A stretch of 10,315 nt of DNA from JBCAWW01 sp039024315 (GTDB lineage: Bacteria; Bacteroidota; Bacteroidia; J057). Under the pieces are notes generated by a model, which saw only the letters and a list, made by a program, of their open reading frames with translations, was not told the DNA's origin and searched no databases. Shown here piece by piece: positions 1-9,200 of the stretch. The first letter of the stretch is position 1. Every line of letters starts with the position of its first letter. The DNA lies in the NCBI GenBank assembly GCA_039024315.1, contig JBCCQN010000261.1:1-10315 (forward strand), written 5' to 3'. A program made the translations under genes and the position numbers.

Positions 1-673
1 GCGAGATTTTGGGGCTGAAGCCATGATCCTCACAAATGCTGACGATTTTATCATAATAGATCGGGCTATACTCTACCGAGAAAAGGATGAAGGGCTCCTC
101 GCTTAGCTGGGCCAGAGATTGGAAATTGTCCTCAGATAGCTCATGATCCTTAGGAATGACGACCGAGAATGTATCTTCCTCTACTGTCCGCATCTCCAGA
201 CCGTCCGGAGCCGAAGCTAAGCGCACAAAGCCAATGTCTAATTTGTCTTCGCGGATCGCTGCCACCTGCTCTCCGATGGACATCTCTTCCAAACTAGCCT
301 GGATCAAAGGATAGGCTTCATTTAGCCTGGCCAATAGATTGGGGATGACCGCCTGCATGGCCGTACCGATAAAACCGACCTTGATTTCGCCTTGCACCCC
401 TTGATGAATGAGTCGTAGATTTTTACGGGTTAGGTCAAGGTGCCGATCGATAAAACTGATTTCCTGTTGGAGATATTCACCGGCTGGGGTAAGGTTTACT
501 TTGCGTTTGTCTCGCTCAAATAATTTCACGCCTAGGCGTTCTTCGAGCTGTACGATCTGGCGACTCAGACCCGGTTGGGTGATGAATAAGCGTTCCGCGG
601 CGCGGCGAAAATGTAACTCCTCTGCCACTGCTAAGAAATAGCGATAATGCCTCCATTCAATTTGATGCTCCAT
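1..673 (-). CDS. LysR-family transcriptional regulator, C-terminus cut by window edge
   Basis: This reading frame stays open from an ATG at 673 to the left edge, giving 224 complete codons. Residues about 5-64 form a typical LysR winged helix-turn-helix: a YFLAVAEELHF helix, then RAAERL, TQPGLSRQI and LEERLGVKLFER, followed by LTPAGE. From about residue 91 (GEIKVGFIG) the effector-binding periplasmic-protein-like domain begins. LysR proteins usually have about 290-300 residues, so roughly 70-80 are missing off the left edge. A second in-frame ATG lies two codons upstream (679-677); I prefer 673 because family members begin just before the first helix. No Shine-Dalgarno sequence is obvious. 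The gene is divergent from hutH, so control of the hut operon in response to a pathway intermediate such as urocanate is a reasonable inference. HutC (GntR type) is the better-known hut regulator in proteobacteria, and nothing here proves the target. Confidence 0.93.
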   Translation of the reverse strand, partial: MEHQIEWRHYRYFLAVAEELHFRRAAERLFITQPGLSRQIVQLEERLGVKLFERDKRKVNLTPAGEYLQQEISFIDRHLDLTRKNLRLIHQGVQGEIKVGFIGTAMQAVIPNLLARLNEAYPLIQASLEEMSIGEQVAAIREDKLDIGFVRLASAPDGLEMRTVEEDTFSVVIPKDHELSEDNFQSLAQLSEEPFILFSVEYSPIYYDKIVSICEDHGFSPKIS

Positions 674-683
674 AAGCATCAAA
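661..683. promoter_or_regulatory. Candidate LysR-type operator (23-bp palindrome)
   Basis: The arms TTTGATGC and GCATCAAA (661-668 and 676-683) are perfect 8-bp inverted repeats around a 7-base centre. The inner part, ATGC-N7-GCAT, contains the T-N11-A spacing (T666 to A678) classic for LysR-type binding sites. It covers both candidate start codons of the divergent regulator and lies about 70-80 bp upstream of the candidate hutH start site, so it could serve autoregulation and hut activation. A hairpin in the regulator mRNA is an alternative. The function is inferred. Confidence 0.45.
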
Positions 684-696
684 ATAGCAAAAAATA

Positions 697-711
697 AGTA
701 TTGGAAAGTAT
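697..711. repeat. Short direct repeat in the regulator/hutH intergenic region
   Basis: AGTAT occurs at 697-701 and again at 707-711, exactly 10 bp apart, which is one helical turn. It lies between the 23-bp palindrome and the candidate hutH promoter, where a LysR-type activation subsite could sit. A repeat this short in AT-rich DNA may be chance. Confidence 0.2.
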
Positions 712-720
712 CAGTAAATA

Positions 721-748
721 ATTGTTGATTAGATGATCAATAGAATTG
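721..748 (+). promoter_or_regulatory. Candidate Bacteroidota-type promoter for the hut operon
   Basis: TAGAATTG at 741-748 matches the Bacteroidota -7 consensus TAnnTTTG at all but one position. A TTG at 722-724 could be the -33 element, with a spacer of 16 bases that is slightly short. Transcription would start near 755, leaving a leader of about 67 bases before the preferred hutH start at 822. A small dyad, TTGAT-N6-ATCAA (725-729 and 736-740), sits inside the promoter and could be an operator. Confidence 0.35.
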
Positions 749-811
749 TCGAATGAGCCATGTATTTCCTAAAGGATTCATGCCTGCAATGAATCACTCA
801 ATCAATAATTC

Positions 812-815
812 GGAG
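812..815 (+). promoter_or_regulatory. Shine-Dalgarno sequence deciding the hutH start
   Basis: GGAG at 812-815 is followed by a 6-base spacer and the ATG at 822. It is one of the few clear Shine-Dalgarno sequences in the window and supports 822 over the upstream ATGs. Confidence 0.55.
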
Positions 816-821
816 CTTTCT

Positions 822-2375
822 ATGAGCTTTCGCTACGGCATAGATTCCTTGACTGTCGGCATCATCCAGCAAATATTGTCGGGTGATATCAAAGGGATTT
901 TGGATGAAGAAGCGCGACATAAAATCTCTGCTTCGGCTACCGAAGTGGATGTAATGGCGGCAGGAGATAAAAGCGTTTACGGTATCAACACGGGTTTTGG
1001 CCCACTTTGCAATACACGTATCTCGCCTGAAAATACCGTTCTTCTCCAGCGCAAAATATTGCTGAGCCATAGTGTGGGAGTGGGCAATCCAATCTCTACT
1101 GATCTGGCTCGTATTATGATGATCCTCAAAGTACACGCCTTGGCGCAGGGCTATTCTGGGGTTTCCCTCAATGTGATCGAGCGCATCGTTTGGCATATTC
1201 AAACGGGCATCGTTTCCTATGTGCCTGAGCAAGGTTCGGTGGGCGCTTCTGGTGATTTAGCGCCGCTTTCACATTTGTTTCTACCGTTATTGGGCGAAGG
1301 TAAGCTCTGGTATGAGGATCAATGGCAAGCGAGTGCTAAGGTATTGCAAAAGTTTGATTTAGCGCCTGTTACTTTAGCCGCTAAGGACGGCCTCGGTTTG
1401 ATCAATGGTACGCAGTTTATTGCGGCTCATGCTGTCCAGTTGGTGGCCAAACTCCATAATTGTCTCAATCATGCCGATATCATCGGGGCGATGATGATTG
1501 AAGGCTTACAAGGTTCACAAATGCCTTTTTATCAAGGCTTGCATCAGCTGCGACCCTATAAGGGTAATCTCCATGTCGCTCATCGGATTTATCACCTCTT
1601 GGGCGGTTCTGAGATCATGGAGGCGCATAAAGATTGCGATAAGGTGCAGGATCCTTATTCCCTACGTTGCATCCCTCAGGTACATGGCGCTTCGCGCAAC
1701 GCTTGGCTCCATCTCAAAGAGTCGACCGAAATAGAAATCAATGCGGTAACGGATAATCCGATCGTCTTTTCCAGAGATTTGACGGTAAGCGGAGGGAACT
1801 TCCACGGGCAGCCCTTGGCTTTACCGATTGACTATGCTTGCCTTGCAGCCTCCGAAATCGGCAATATCTCTGACCGACGTACTTATCTATCGCTAGAAGG
1901 AAAATACGAAGGGACGCCTCGTCTGCTCCTCGAAAAGGCTGGACTAGATTCCGGCTTCATGATTTTACAATACACCTCGGCCGCTTTGGCCAGTGAAAAT
2001 AAAGGTCTTTGTATGCCTGCAAGTGCGGATAGTATTCCCACTTCTATGGGCCAGGAAGATCATGTTAGTATGGGTTCCATCGGCGGGCGCAAAGCCTTGA
2101 AAGTCGTGGAAAACCTAGAGAAAATCTTAGCCATCGAGTTGCTCTGCGCCGCTCAAGCTTTTGATTTTCGCGCACCCCTCAAATCGAGTCCGATTATTGA
2201 GGCTATGCACGCGCAAGTGCGCAAAAGTATTGCTCATGCCGCTGAAGACCGCATCTTTGGCGACGATATAGAAAAAGCACTCAACATCATTCAAACTCAG
2301 GAATTGATTCCTTATCTCCATGCAGAAAATCAATCAATCAGTAGCCCCTACGATGAGCTATTCGAAATTTATTGA
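822..2375 (+). CDS. hutH: Histidine ammonia-lyase (HutH)
   Basis: HutH deaminates L-histidine to trans-urocanate and ammonia, the first step of histidine catabolism, in the cytoplasm. The Ala-Ser-Gly triplet in GSVGASGDLAPL forms the MIO electrophilic cofactor. Other family motifs are YGINTGFG, LLSHSVGVG, INGTQ, QDPYSLRC, NFHGQP and GQEDHVSMG. The frame is open from an ATG at 753, but I choose the ATG at 822. A GGAG lies 6 bases before it. With this start (517 aa) Tyr53, His83, the Ala142-Ser143-Gly144 triplet and Asn195 fall on the same numbers as in Pseudomonas putida HutH. Starts at 753, 780 or 789 would add a 12-23 residue tail not typical of the family, and 753 would be nearly leaderless if the candidate promoter is right. 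It is the first gene of the hut operon, and its end overlaps hutU. Confidence 0.97.
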   Translation: MSFRYGIDSLTVGIIQQILSGDIKGILDEEARHKISASATEVDVMAAGDKSVYGINTGFGPLCNTRISPENTVLLQRKILLSHSVGVGNPISTDLARIMMILKVHALAQGYSGVSLNVIERIVWHIQTGIVSYVPEQGSVGASGDLAPLSHLFLPLLGEGKLWYEDQWQASAKVLQKFDLAPVTLAAKDGLGLINGTQFIAAHAVQLVAKLHNCLNHADIIGAMMIEGLQGSQMPFYQGLHQLRPYKGNLHVAHRIYHLLGGSEIMEAHKDCDKVQDPYSLRCIPQVHGASRNAWLHLKESTEIEINAVTDNPIVFSRDLTVSGGNFHGQPLALPIDYACLAASEIGNISDRRTYLSLEGKYEGTPRLLLEKAGLDSGFMILQYTSAALASENKGLCMPASADSIPTSMGQEDHVSMGSIGGRKALKVVENLEKILAIELLCAAQAFDFRAPLKSSPIIEAMHAQVRKSIAHAAEDRIFGDDIEKALNIIQTQELIPYLHAENQSISSPYDELFEIY

Positions 2376-4023
2376 GACTTACGCTCAACATCCCAACTAT
2401 AAAGCTCCCCAAGGACCTCGACTACACGCCAAAAGCTGGCAAACAGAGGCTCCTTTGCGTATGCTACTCAACAATCTAGATGCTGAGGTCGCCGAAGATC
2501 CCGCCAACTTTGTGGTTTACGGTGGAACCGGTAAAGCCGCTCGTAATCGTGCTGCCCTCGAAAAAATAATAGAATGCCTCCTCAAACTAGAAGATGACCA
2601 AAGCTTATTGGTTCAATCTGGTAAACCGGTTGGTATTATCCCTACCCATCCTCAAGCTCCAAGAGTCTTGATTGCCAACTCCAATCTCGTACCTCAATGG
2701 GCCAATTGGGATCATTTCAACGACCTCGTCGAACGCGGCCTCATGATGTACGGCCAGATGACGGCCGGAAGTTGGATTTATATTGGTACGCAGGGGATTC
2801 TCCAAGGAACCTATGAGACCTTTGTCGCCTGCGGAGAGAAGCATTTCCATGGCGACCTTAAGCATAAGTTGCTCGTTACGGCTGGATTAGGCGGTATGGG
2901 AGGCGCGCAGCCTCTGGCTGCTACAATGGCGGGTGCGACCTTCTTAGGCGTTGATGTTGATCCAGAAAGGATCAAAAAGCGGATCAAAACCCGCTATATC
3001 GACAAGATGACTTATGATTATGAAGAAGCCATTCGTTGGGCGCTTGAAGCCAAAGAAAAAGGAGAAGCGATTTCTATAGGTCTAGTGGGTGATGCTGGTG
3101 ATGTGCTAGAGCGCATGCTCGCAGACAACATCATTCCCGATATCTTGACTGATCAAACCTCGGCGCATGATCCACTCAATGGTTATCGCCCCCACGGTTT
3201 GACATGGCCTGAAGCGCAAGCGTTGAAAAAATCAGATCCACAAGCTTATATCCAACGCTCCAAAAAGAGTATGGCCCGCCACGTAGGCTTTATGCTCGAA
3301 ATGCAAAAGCGAGGAAGCGTAACTTTTGATTACGGTAATAATATTCGTGCCTTCGCTGTCGAAGGTGGCGAACCCAATGCTTTTGATTTCCCTGGCTTTA
3401 CTCCGGCTTATATCCGTCCCCTTTTCTGTGAAGGTAAAGGACCTTTTCGTTGGGTAGCCATGTCAGGCGATCCAGAAGATATTTACACTACGGACCGAGC
3501 TTTGATGGAGGCATTTCCAGAGAATAAGCACCTCATCAAATGGCTCAAGGAAGCACAAGAAAAAGTAGCCTTTCAAGGTCTGCCTTCTCGTATCTGCTGG
3601 CTAGGACTAGGGGAGCGCAAAAAGGCGGGCCTCATTTTCAATGAACTCGTTCGCTCTGGTAAGGTCAAAGCTCCGATCGTAATCGGACGTGATCATTTGG
3701 ATTGTGGCTCTGTAGCCTCTCCCAATCGCGAGACAGAAGGTATGTTAGATGGTAGTGATGCGGTTTCGGATTGGGCGCTGCTCAATCTCATGGGCAATAC
3801 CAGCGGAGGCGCGACTTGGGTCTCCTTCCACCATGGCGGTGGGGTTGGTATTGGTTATTCGCAACATGCAGGTATGGTGGTCGTTGCAGATGGTACAGAG
3901 CGCGCCGACCAATGCTTAGGCCGCGTGCTTCACACAGACCCTGCCATGGGCGTATTCCGCCACAAAGATGCTGGCTATGAAATCGCCAGCCGTAAAAGCA
4001 CCGAATTTGGATTAGATATATGA
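2353..4023 (+). CDS. hutU: Urocanate hydratase (HutU)
   Basis: HutU adds water to urocanate to give 4-imidazolone-5-propionate, using tightly bound NAD+ as an electrophile. With the ATG at 2353 the protein is 556 aa, close to the 557 aa of the Pseudomonas putida enzyme, and it belongs to that shorter class rather than the longer form of about 660 aa seen in some Bacteroidota. Visible signatures are LVQSGKPVG, RVLIANSNLVP, YGQMTAGSWIYIGTQG, the glycine-rich NAD site GLGGMGGAQP (residues 178-187), TDQTSAHDPLNGY, FDYGNNIR, the RICWLGLG segment with Cys415 (equivalent to catalytic Cys410) and HHGGGVGIGYSQHAG. An ATG at 2320 in the same frame would add 11 residues; neither start has a good Shine-Dalgarno sequence. 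The gene overlaps the end of hutH by 23 bases (56 with the earlier start), which suggests coupled translation. Confidence 0.97.
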   Translation: MSYSKFIETYAQHPNYKAPQGPRLHAKSWQTEAPLRMLLNNLDAEVAEDPANFVVYGGTGKAARNRAALEKIIECLLKLEDDQSLLVQSGKPVGIIPTHPQAPRVLIANSNLVPQWANWDHFNDLVERGLMMYGQMTAGSWIYIGTQGILQGTYETFVACGEKHFHGDLKHKLLVTAGLGGMGGAQPLAATMAGATFLGVDVDPERIKKRIKTRYIDKMTYDYEEAIRWALEAKEKGEAISIGLVGDAGDVLERMLADNIIPDILTDQTSAHDPLNGYRPHGLTWPEAQALKKSDPQAYIQRSKKSMARHVGFMLEMQKRGSVTFDYGNNIRAFAVEGGEPNAFDFPGFTPAYIRPLFCEGKGPFRWVAMSGDPEDIYTTDRALMEAFPENKHLIKWLKEAQEKVAFQGLPSRICWLGLGERKKAGLIFNELVRSGKVKAPIVIGRDHLDCGSVASPNRETEGMLDGSDAVSDWALLNLMGNTSGGATWVSFHHGGGVGIGYSQHAGMVVVADGTERADQCLGRVLHTDPAMGVFRHKDAGYEIASRKSTEFGLDI

Positions 4024-5255
4024 AGTTATTCGGCCCCTTTTCCCAACTTATCGGTCTAGACAATCTTCCGCTCAAAGGAGCGTTGCAGGACGAACAATTG
4101 GAAATTATTTCAAATGGCGGTCTCTTAGTTGAGGGGGAGAAGATTGTTGCGACGGGAGATTTTGAGGCTTTAATCCAGCAGTATGAACTAGGAGAAGAGG
4201 TGATTGAAAGGATAGTGGGTCCCTCGGTGGCTTTACCCGGTTTTGTAGATGCACATACCCACATCTGTTATGGGGGTTCTCGAGCGATGGATTTCGCTGC
4301 GCGGAACGGTGGGAAGAGCTATCAGGAGATTGCTGCCGCTGGCGGCGGAATCTGGAGTTCGGTACAGCACACGCGTGGCGCAGGGGTAGAGCAGTTATGC
4401 AATAACATCCTAAGTAGATTGCAAGAGATGAGTACTTGGGGCGTTACGACGGTGGAGATCAAAAGTGGGTATGGCCTTTCGGTGGAGCATGAGCTAAGAC
4501 AACTGCGAGCAATCCGAAAGGCTAGCGAAAACTCTCCGCTTGATATTATAGCCACTTGCTTGGCGGCTCATATCGTACCCAGAGATTTTGAAGAGGGAGA
4601 AAGCAAGTACCTCAAAATGATCTTGCATGAACTTGTGCCGCTGATCCAGGAAGAGGGCCTCGCCCAACGCTTTGATGCCTTCGTCGAAGAAAATGCCTTT
4701 AGCGTACGCTTGGCTAAGCCTTATTTGGAAGTCCTTAAGTCTATGGGCTTTGGCATTAGCATACATGGAGATCAGTTTAGCACTGGCGGCAGCGCTCTTG
4801 CCGTAGAGATTGGGGCAATGAGTGTGGATCATTTGGAAGCTTCGGGGGAAGCGGAAATTGAGTTATTAAGCAAGTCAGAAGTTATTCCGGTGGCGCTTCC
4901 CGGAGCAAGTTTGGGTTTGGGTTGTGCTTTTGCGCCTGCGCGCAAACTCTTAGATAGGGGAGCGAGCTTGGCGATTGCTAGCGATTGGAATCCGGGTAGC
5001 GCTCCCATGGGAGATTTACTGACGCAGGCTTCGATTCTCTCTACCTTCGAACAACTTTCTGCAACTGAGGTCTTTGCAGGCTTAACGTTCCGCGCAGCGG
5101 CAGTCCTAAACATGCAACAGGTCGGAAGGCTCAAGGCTGGCTACCAAGCGGATTGGATGATTTTTGCTACAGACGATTTTCGTGAAATATTGTACCAACA
5201 GGGGCGTATGCGTCCCAGTCAAGTCTGGAAAAAAGGTCAAAAACTGTTAGTATGA
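4020..5255 (+). CDS. hutI: Imidazolonepropionase (HutI)
   Basis: HutI hydrolyses 4-imidazolone-5-propionate to N-formimino-L-glutamate. It is a metal-dependent amidohydrolase of 411 aa, the usual size. The HxH metal motif is His79 and His81 in GFVDAHTHICYGGSR. The substrate-binding region continues with AAAGGGIWSSV, VEIKSGYGLS and AAHIVPRDF. His249 in SIHGDQF, His271 in VDHLEASGE and the aspartate of ASDWNPGSAP (residue 322) complete the active site, close to the Bacillus subtilis numbering. The ATG overlaps the hutU TGA in an ATGA (4020-4023), so the start is firm and translation is probably coupled. It is the third gene of the operon. Confidence 0.97.
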   Translation: MKLFGPFSQLIGLDNLPLKGALQDEQLEIISNGGLLVEGEKIVATGDFEALIQQYELGEEVIERIVGPSVALPGFVDAHTHICYGGSRAMDFAARNGGKSYQEIAAAGGGIWSSVQHTRGAGVEQLCNNILSRLQEMSTWGVTTVEIKSGYGLSVEHELRQLRAIRKASENSPLDIIATCLAAHIVPRDFEEGESKYLKMILHELVPLIQEEGLAQRFDAFVEENAFSVRLAKPYLEVLKSMGFGISIHGDQFSTGGSALAVEIGAMSVDHLEASGEAEIELLSKSEVIPVALPGASLGLGCAFAPARKLLDRGASLAIASDWNPGSAPMGDLLTQASILSTFEQLSATEVFAGLTFRAAAVLNMQQVGRLKAGYQADWMIFATDDFREILYQQGRMRPSQVWKKGQKLLV

Positions 5256-6208
5256 GATATTATTTCCCGCCTACAAAAGTGTACTGGAATGGCAGGTCTG
5301 ATCCTGGGTATTGGTATCAGGAAATCGCTTTTTTGCCTTTGACGGAAATGACTTCTCATACAGCTGATTCTGCTGCTTATGGTATTTTGGGCTATGCTTG
5401 TGAGGAGGGAGTGCTCCGTAATCAGGGTCGTCTGGGTGCTGCGGCAGGGCCGAACGCTTTTCGCCAGCAACTTGCTTCTACCGCCTGGCATCAAAGAGAT
5501 ATTTCTGTCTTCGATGCTGGGGATTTTGTCTGTGAAGCCGGAGATATGGAAGGCTGTCAGAGCGAATACGCAGCGGGGATAGAAAGGCTTTTGAGAAAGC
5601 ATTATTTTCCCATTGGGATAGGAGGCGGGCATGATATTGCATTTGGGACCTATAGCGGCGTTCGTAATTATTTAGGCCCCAAAGCGAGGCTTGGGATAAT
5701 CAATTTTGACGCCCATTTTGATCTACGGGAACCAGAAAAAAACACCAACTCAGGCACGCCTTTTTATCAAGCTTATCAAAACGAAAAGTCCTTAGGAAAC
5801 CACTTTAATTATTTGGTAGCTGGTATCCAAGAGGCGGCAAATACAGATACCCTATTTAAAACGGCCCATGAAAGCGGTACTCATATTATCACCAATCGGC
5901 AACTTTGGGAAAGGGAAGCTTTTGAAACATTTAATGAATTTTTACAGCCCTTAGACGCGGTTTATTTGACGATAGATATGGATGTATTAGCTTCTGCTTT
6001 TGCGCCCGGGGTAAGTGCGGCTTCACCTATGGGACTGAGTCCTCAGACGCTAATGGCTTATTTACAGCCTATTCTTAAAAGTGCCAAGGTGGTAGCGATA
6101 GATATTGCTGAGCTAAGCCCAGTTCATGACCAACAAAATCAGACTGCAAAGCTCGCAGCGAGATTGGTAAACTGGATTTTGAGCCATTTGGGCACGATCT
6201 TGGCCTAA
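5252..6208 (+). CDS. hutG: Formimidoylglutamase, arginase/ureohydrolase family (HutG)
   Basis: This 318-aa enzyme most likely cleaves N-formimino-L-glutamate to L-glutamate and formamide, the last step of the pathway. It has the binuclear manganese site of the arginase/agmatinase superfamily: His127 in GIGGGHD, Asp153, His155 and Asp157 in NFDAHFD, and Asp242 and Asp244 in TIDMDVLASAFAPG. The DIAELSP segment near residue 284 matches the family's DIVEVNP element. Sequence alone cannot exclude arginase or agmatinase, but the position directly after hutHUI and the early segment GRLGAAAGPNAFR favour formimidoylglutamase. The ATG overlaps the hutI stop in ATGA (5252-5255). It is the last gene of the operon, and its TAA overlaps the stop of the convergent NTPase gene, leaving no space for an intergenic terminator. 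Confidence 0.93.
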   Translation: MRYYFPPTKVYWNGRSDPGYWYQEIAFLPLTEMTSHTADSAAYGILGYACEEGVLRNQGRLGAAAGPNAFRQQLASTAWHQRDISVFDAGDFVCEAGDMEGCQSEYAAGIERLLRKHYFPIGIGGGHDIAFGTYSGVRNYLGPKARLGIINFDAHFDLREPEKNTNSGTPFYQAYQNEKSLGNHFNYLVAGIQEAANTDTLFKTAHESGTHIITNRQLWEREAFETFNEFLQPLDAVYLTIDMDVLASAFAPGVSAASPMGLSPQTLMAYLQPILKSAKVVAIDIAELSPVHDQQNQTAKLAARLVNWILSHLGTILA

Positions 6209-9200
6209 TCCGGCAAAGACGCCAGCCAGTCCACGACCGCTTGGTGATCGTTTTCTTTAGCTAATTCCCAAGCATTCTGCCCTTCGTCATTTTTCATATT
6301 GATGTCTAAACCTTCCTTATGTTCATAGAGCCACTGCATGATTTCCAATAAGCCCAATTTCGCCGCGTAAACAAAGGAGATTTGCTCCATGTCTTTTGCT
6401 TCGTCATCGAGAGGTTGTTTGTCAATGTTTAAGATCAACGAACGGAAAGAAGCAATTTTGATCGGCATATTTGAGTAGATCGGAATGTCGGATGTCATTT
6501 CGATCATGCCGCTTTCTGACACAGTAAAGTTGGCTAAAAACAGAGCGTTGCCATAGTTAACCAACGAGCTCAATTGCCAGCTATGAGATGCTTCGTCCTT
6601 TGGGTATAGATCTTTATAAGATTCAAGTAAAAAAGTGATAAAGGGAAGTGTATGAGTTTTATCTTCCTCATCCTGCCACCAGATATCGTCTACGGAATTG
6701 ATAATCCTGAAAGCTCCATCTTTGGCATGCACCATGGCACAGAAGAAATCTAGATATTCTAATACATTATGGTCGTTTAATTGAATAGGCTCATTGCGAT
6801 TTAGAGCATGGATTTGGTTTGAATTGCCGTTTAAGAAAGTAGTGCTATTGGGGCCATAGACAAAAATGATGCTTTCACTATTCTCAGCTTGATTTACCTT
6901 CATCTCCCCTAAATTCACATTAGGGTAAAAGGATAGCGGATGAGAGCGAAAAGAAAATATTTTTTCTATCTGCCTAAACTGTCGTTGAGTAAGGCCTAGC
7001 TTTTGATAGCGTTCTAGCGTTTCTGCTTGGGAGTGGATAACCCACCCCTCGTACTCAAGAATAGAGGGAGAAGAGTCCCATTGATACTTCTTTTCAAAGA
7101 GTTTGAGTAACTCTTGATGGATCTTTTCCGATGGCCATTTCGTGATTTTTTGTTCTACGAAATTGTAATCTTCCCCAAAGGAGCTAAAAGCTGAACCAGC
7201 TTCTGCTAGTAAATACAGATTATCAAATAAGCTTCTTTCATAGGCAATATCGGCAGGACTTAGACCTTTTTTATTTTTGGTATTTAGTAGCGAAAGAAAA
7301 TCAGCGGGTTTATATTTTTCTTTGGCATGTTTTAGGAGTAGGTGTAAATAAGCTGGTGAATCTTCTCTTGCGGCAAGATGCAAAGGGGTTTCTCCATATC
7401 TATCTAGTATATCAATTTTGGCACCCGCTGTTAGCAGAAGCCTCGAGGCTTCAAATTCGTTGTAAAAAACTGCAAAATGTAAAGCAGTCCACCTATTGTG
7501 ATTATTTTGATTACTATTATTTTTAGGGGCAAAATTGATGATAGAAGCCCCTGCATGATTTAAAATTTCTTTAATTACGGAAAGCCTTTGGTGGCGACTT
7601 TTTGACTGCCAAGCCCATACTGCTCTCATAAGAGGCGTTATTCCGTAAATGTCTATTTGGTTGAGGACTTTCTCTAGCTCCTCATTCTTTTTGGCATGAT
7701 TTAAAAGAATTTTTACGGATTCTGTAGATGAAAACCCACAAGCTAAATGAAGGGGAGTATATCCTTCCTCGTCTGCAAGCCGATAATCCAATCCTTTATT
7801 GAGTAGATATTCAGTGATTTTGTGATTATCCTTTCTGACTGAAAAGTTAAGTGCATTACCCTGTTTCGAAGCTTTAGTAATATCGGTAATTGAATCTAAC
7901 CATGCGAAGGAATCTAAATCACCATCGTAGGCTGCCCATTGAACGGGCATAATATTGACATTATCTTGCTTTGAGAGTAAGGATTCTTGTTTTTCCTCTT
8001 TGAGAACGCTGTAAACAAATTGGGCTGTCTCAAGCTGGTTACTGTAAAGGGCCATTGAAAATGGAGAATTGCCTGACTTTGTGAAGTACTCCTCACCAAA
8101 GAGATATTCCTTGTTGAGCTGCTTGAGGATATCGGTATTTCCTGCAAGAGCGGCAAAATGGGAAACTCGATAACCGTTTTTGGCTTTGCGCCGCATGGCT
8201 GTATTCCAATAGTTATCTTTTTCATCTGCCTTTACACTGTCGTCAAACCTTCTTTGCGCTTGCGGGACTAAAGCGTTGTAAAGCTCCGGGAAAAAGGAGT
8301 CGTTCGACTGATAATTCAAATCCTGTTTAGATAGGTTTAAGCCATCGGTCCCTATTTTATCTAACGTTTCTAGTAGATAAGTAGAATCACTATTACTAAT
8401 GGCGTACTTTAGTTGAATCTTTTTAAACCCTAAAATGGCAGATGCTATTTTAGACTCTTCATTTGCGATTCCTTTACTCTTTTGCCATAGGGGATTCACA
8501 AAGAATTTTTCGTTTGCCGCAACATCCTTAATTTTTTCATATCCCCAGTACTTCTCAATTACGCCGATTTCTTGCCTGATTTCCTCTAGATCAGCCTCTT
8601 TTTGCACTTCCTGATTAATCCAGGTAGTACACAAATCCCAATTTCTAAATATGGACTCATGAGAAATATCAATCAGGCTTTCATGGGTAATCGTTGAAGT
8701 CTGATCAGTATTTTTAATTTTTAATACTTTGACCTTATCCCCAGCCAAAAGCGCGATGATTTCCCTAAACTCATTGGTTATTTTACCGACTTCAGCTTCT
8801 CTAGGGTTTAATGATTTAAATAAGTTTACGATTTCCTCAATCCTATGAGGATTTCTTACGATTCGCTTAGGATTGTTCTTATCTCTTCTTGAAAGGGTTT
8901 TGAACAAGAATTTAGTCAGAACTCTTTGCCTTTTGTTAAAATGAAAATAATAGATATCATTTAGATGCTTATCTATAACTTTGAAAAGTGGACCTATTTT
9001 TAAGTAGTGGGCGACTGTAAACTGATCTTCTTCAGGAAAAGTATCCCATAAGTGCATTAAAAAATGCTGAAGTAGAGGCAATGTATCATCTTCCTCTGCT
9101 TCTTTTAACTGGGAATCCCGTTTTCTTTTTAGGTTTCGGATTTCGGTACATTGCTTGACTAACAAATCTACCAATTCGGGTTCAAAAGACTTCTTACACT

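Noticed and set aside
408..641. Plus-strand open frame opposite the LysR gene
   Set aside because: It is Arg/Ser-rich nonsense antisense to a clear helix-turn-helix coding sequence.
753..821. N-terminal extension of HutH from upstream ATGs (753, 780, 789)
   Set aside because: The ATG at 822 has a Shine-Dalgarno at proper spacing and aligns active-site numbering with the Pseudomonas enzyme; the extension has no family-like features.
798..1232. Open frame of 144 codons on the minus strand inside hutH
   Set aside because: It lies wholly within a well-supported hutH coding region, shows no family motifs and is a frame shadow.
2299..2312. Near-palindrome AGGAAT-TG-ATTCCT before the early hutU ATG
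   Set aside because: The two-base centre is too short for a hairpin loop, and it sits in hutH codons for a conserved-looking C-terminal stretch; likely chance.
3788..4264. Open frame of 158 codons on the minus strand across the hutU/hutI junction
   Set aside because: Its composition mirrors the two real genes and it has no recognisable domain.
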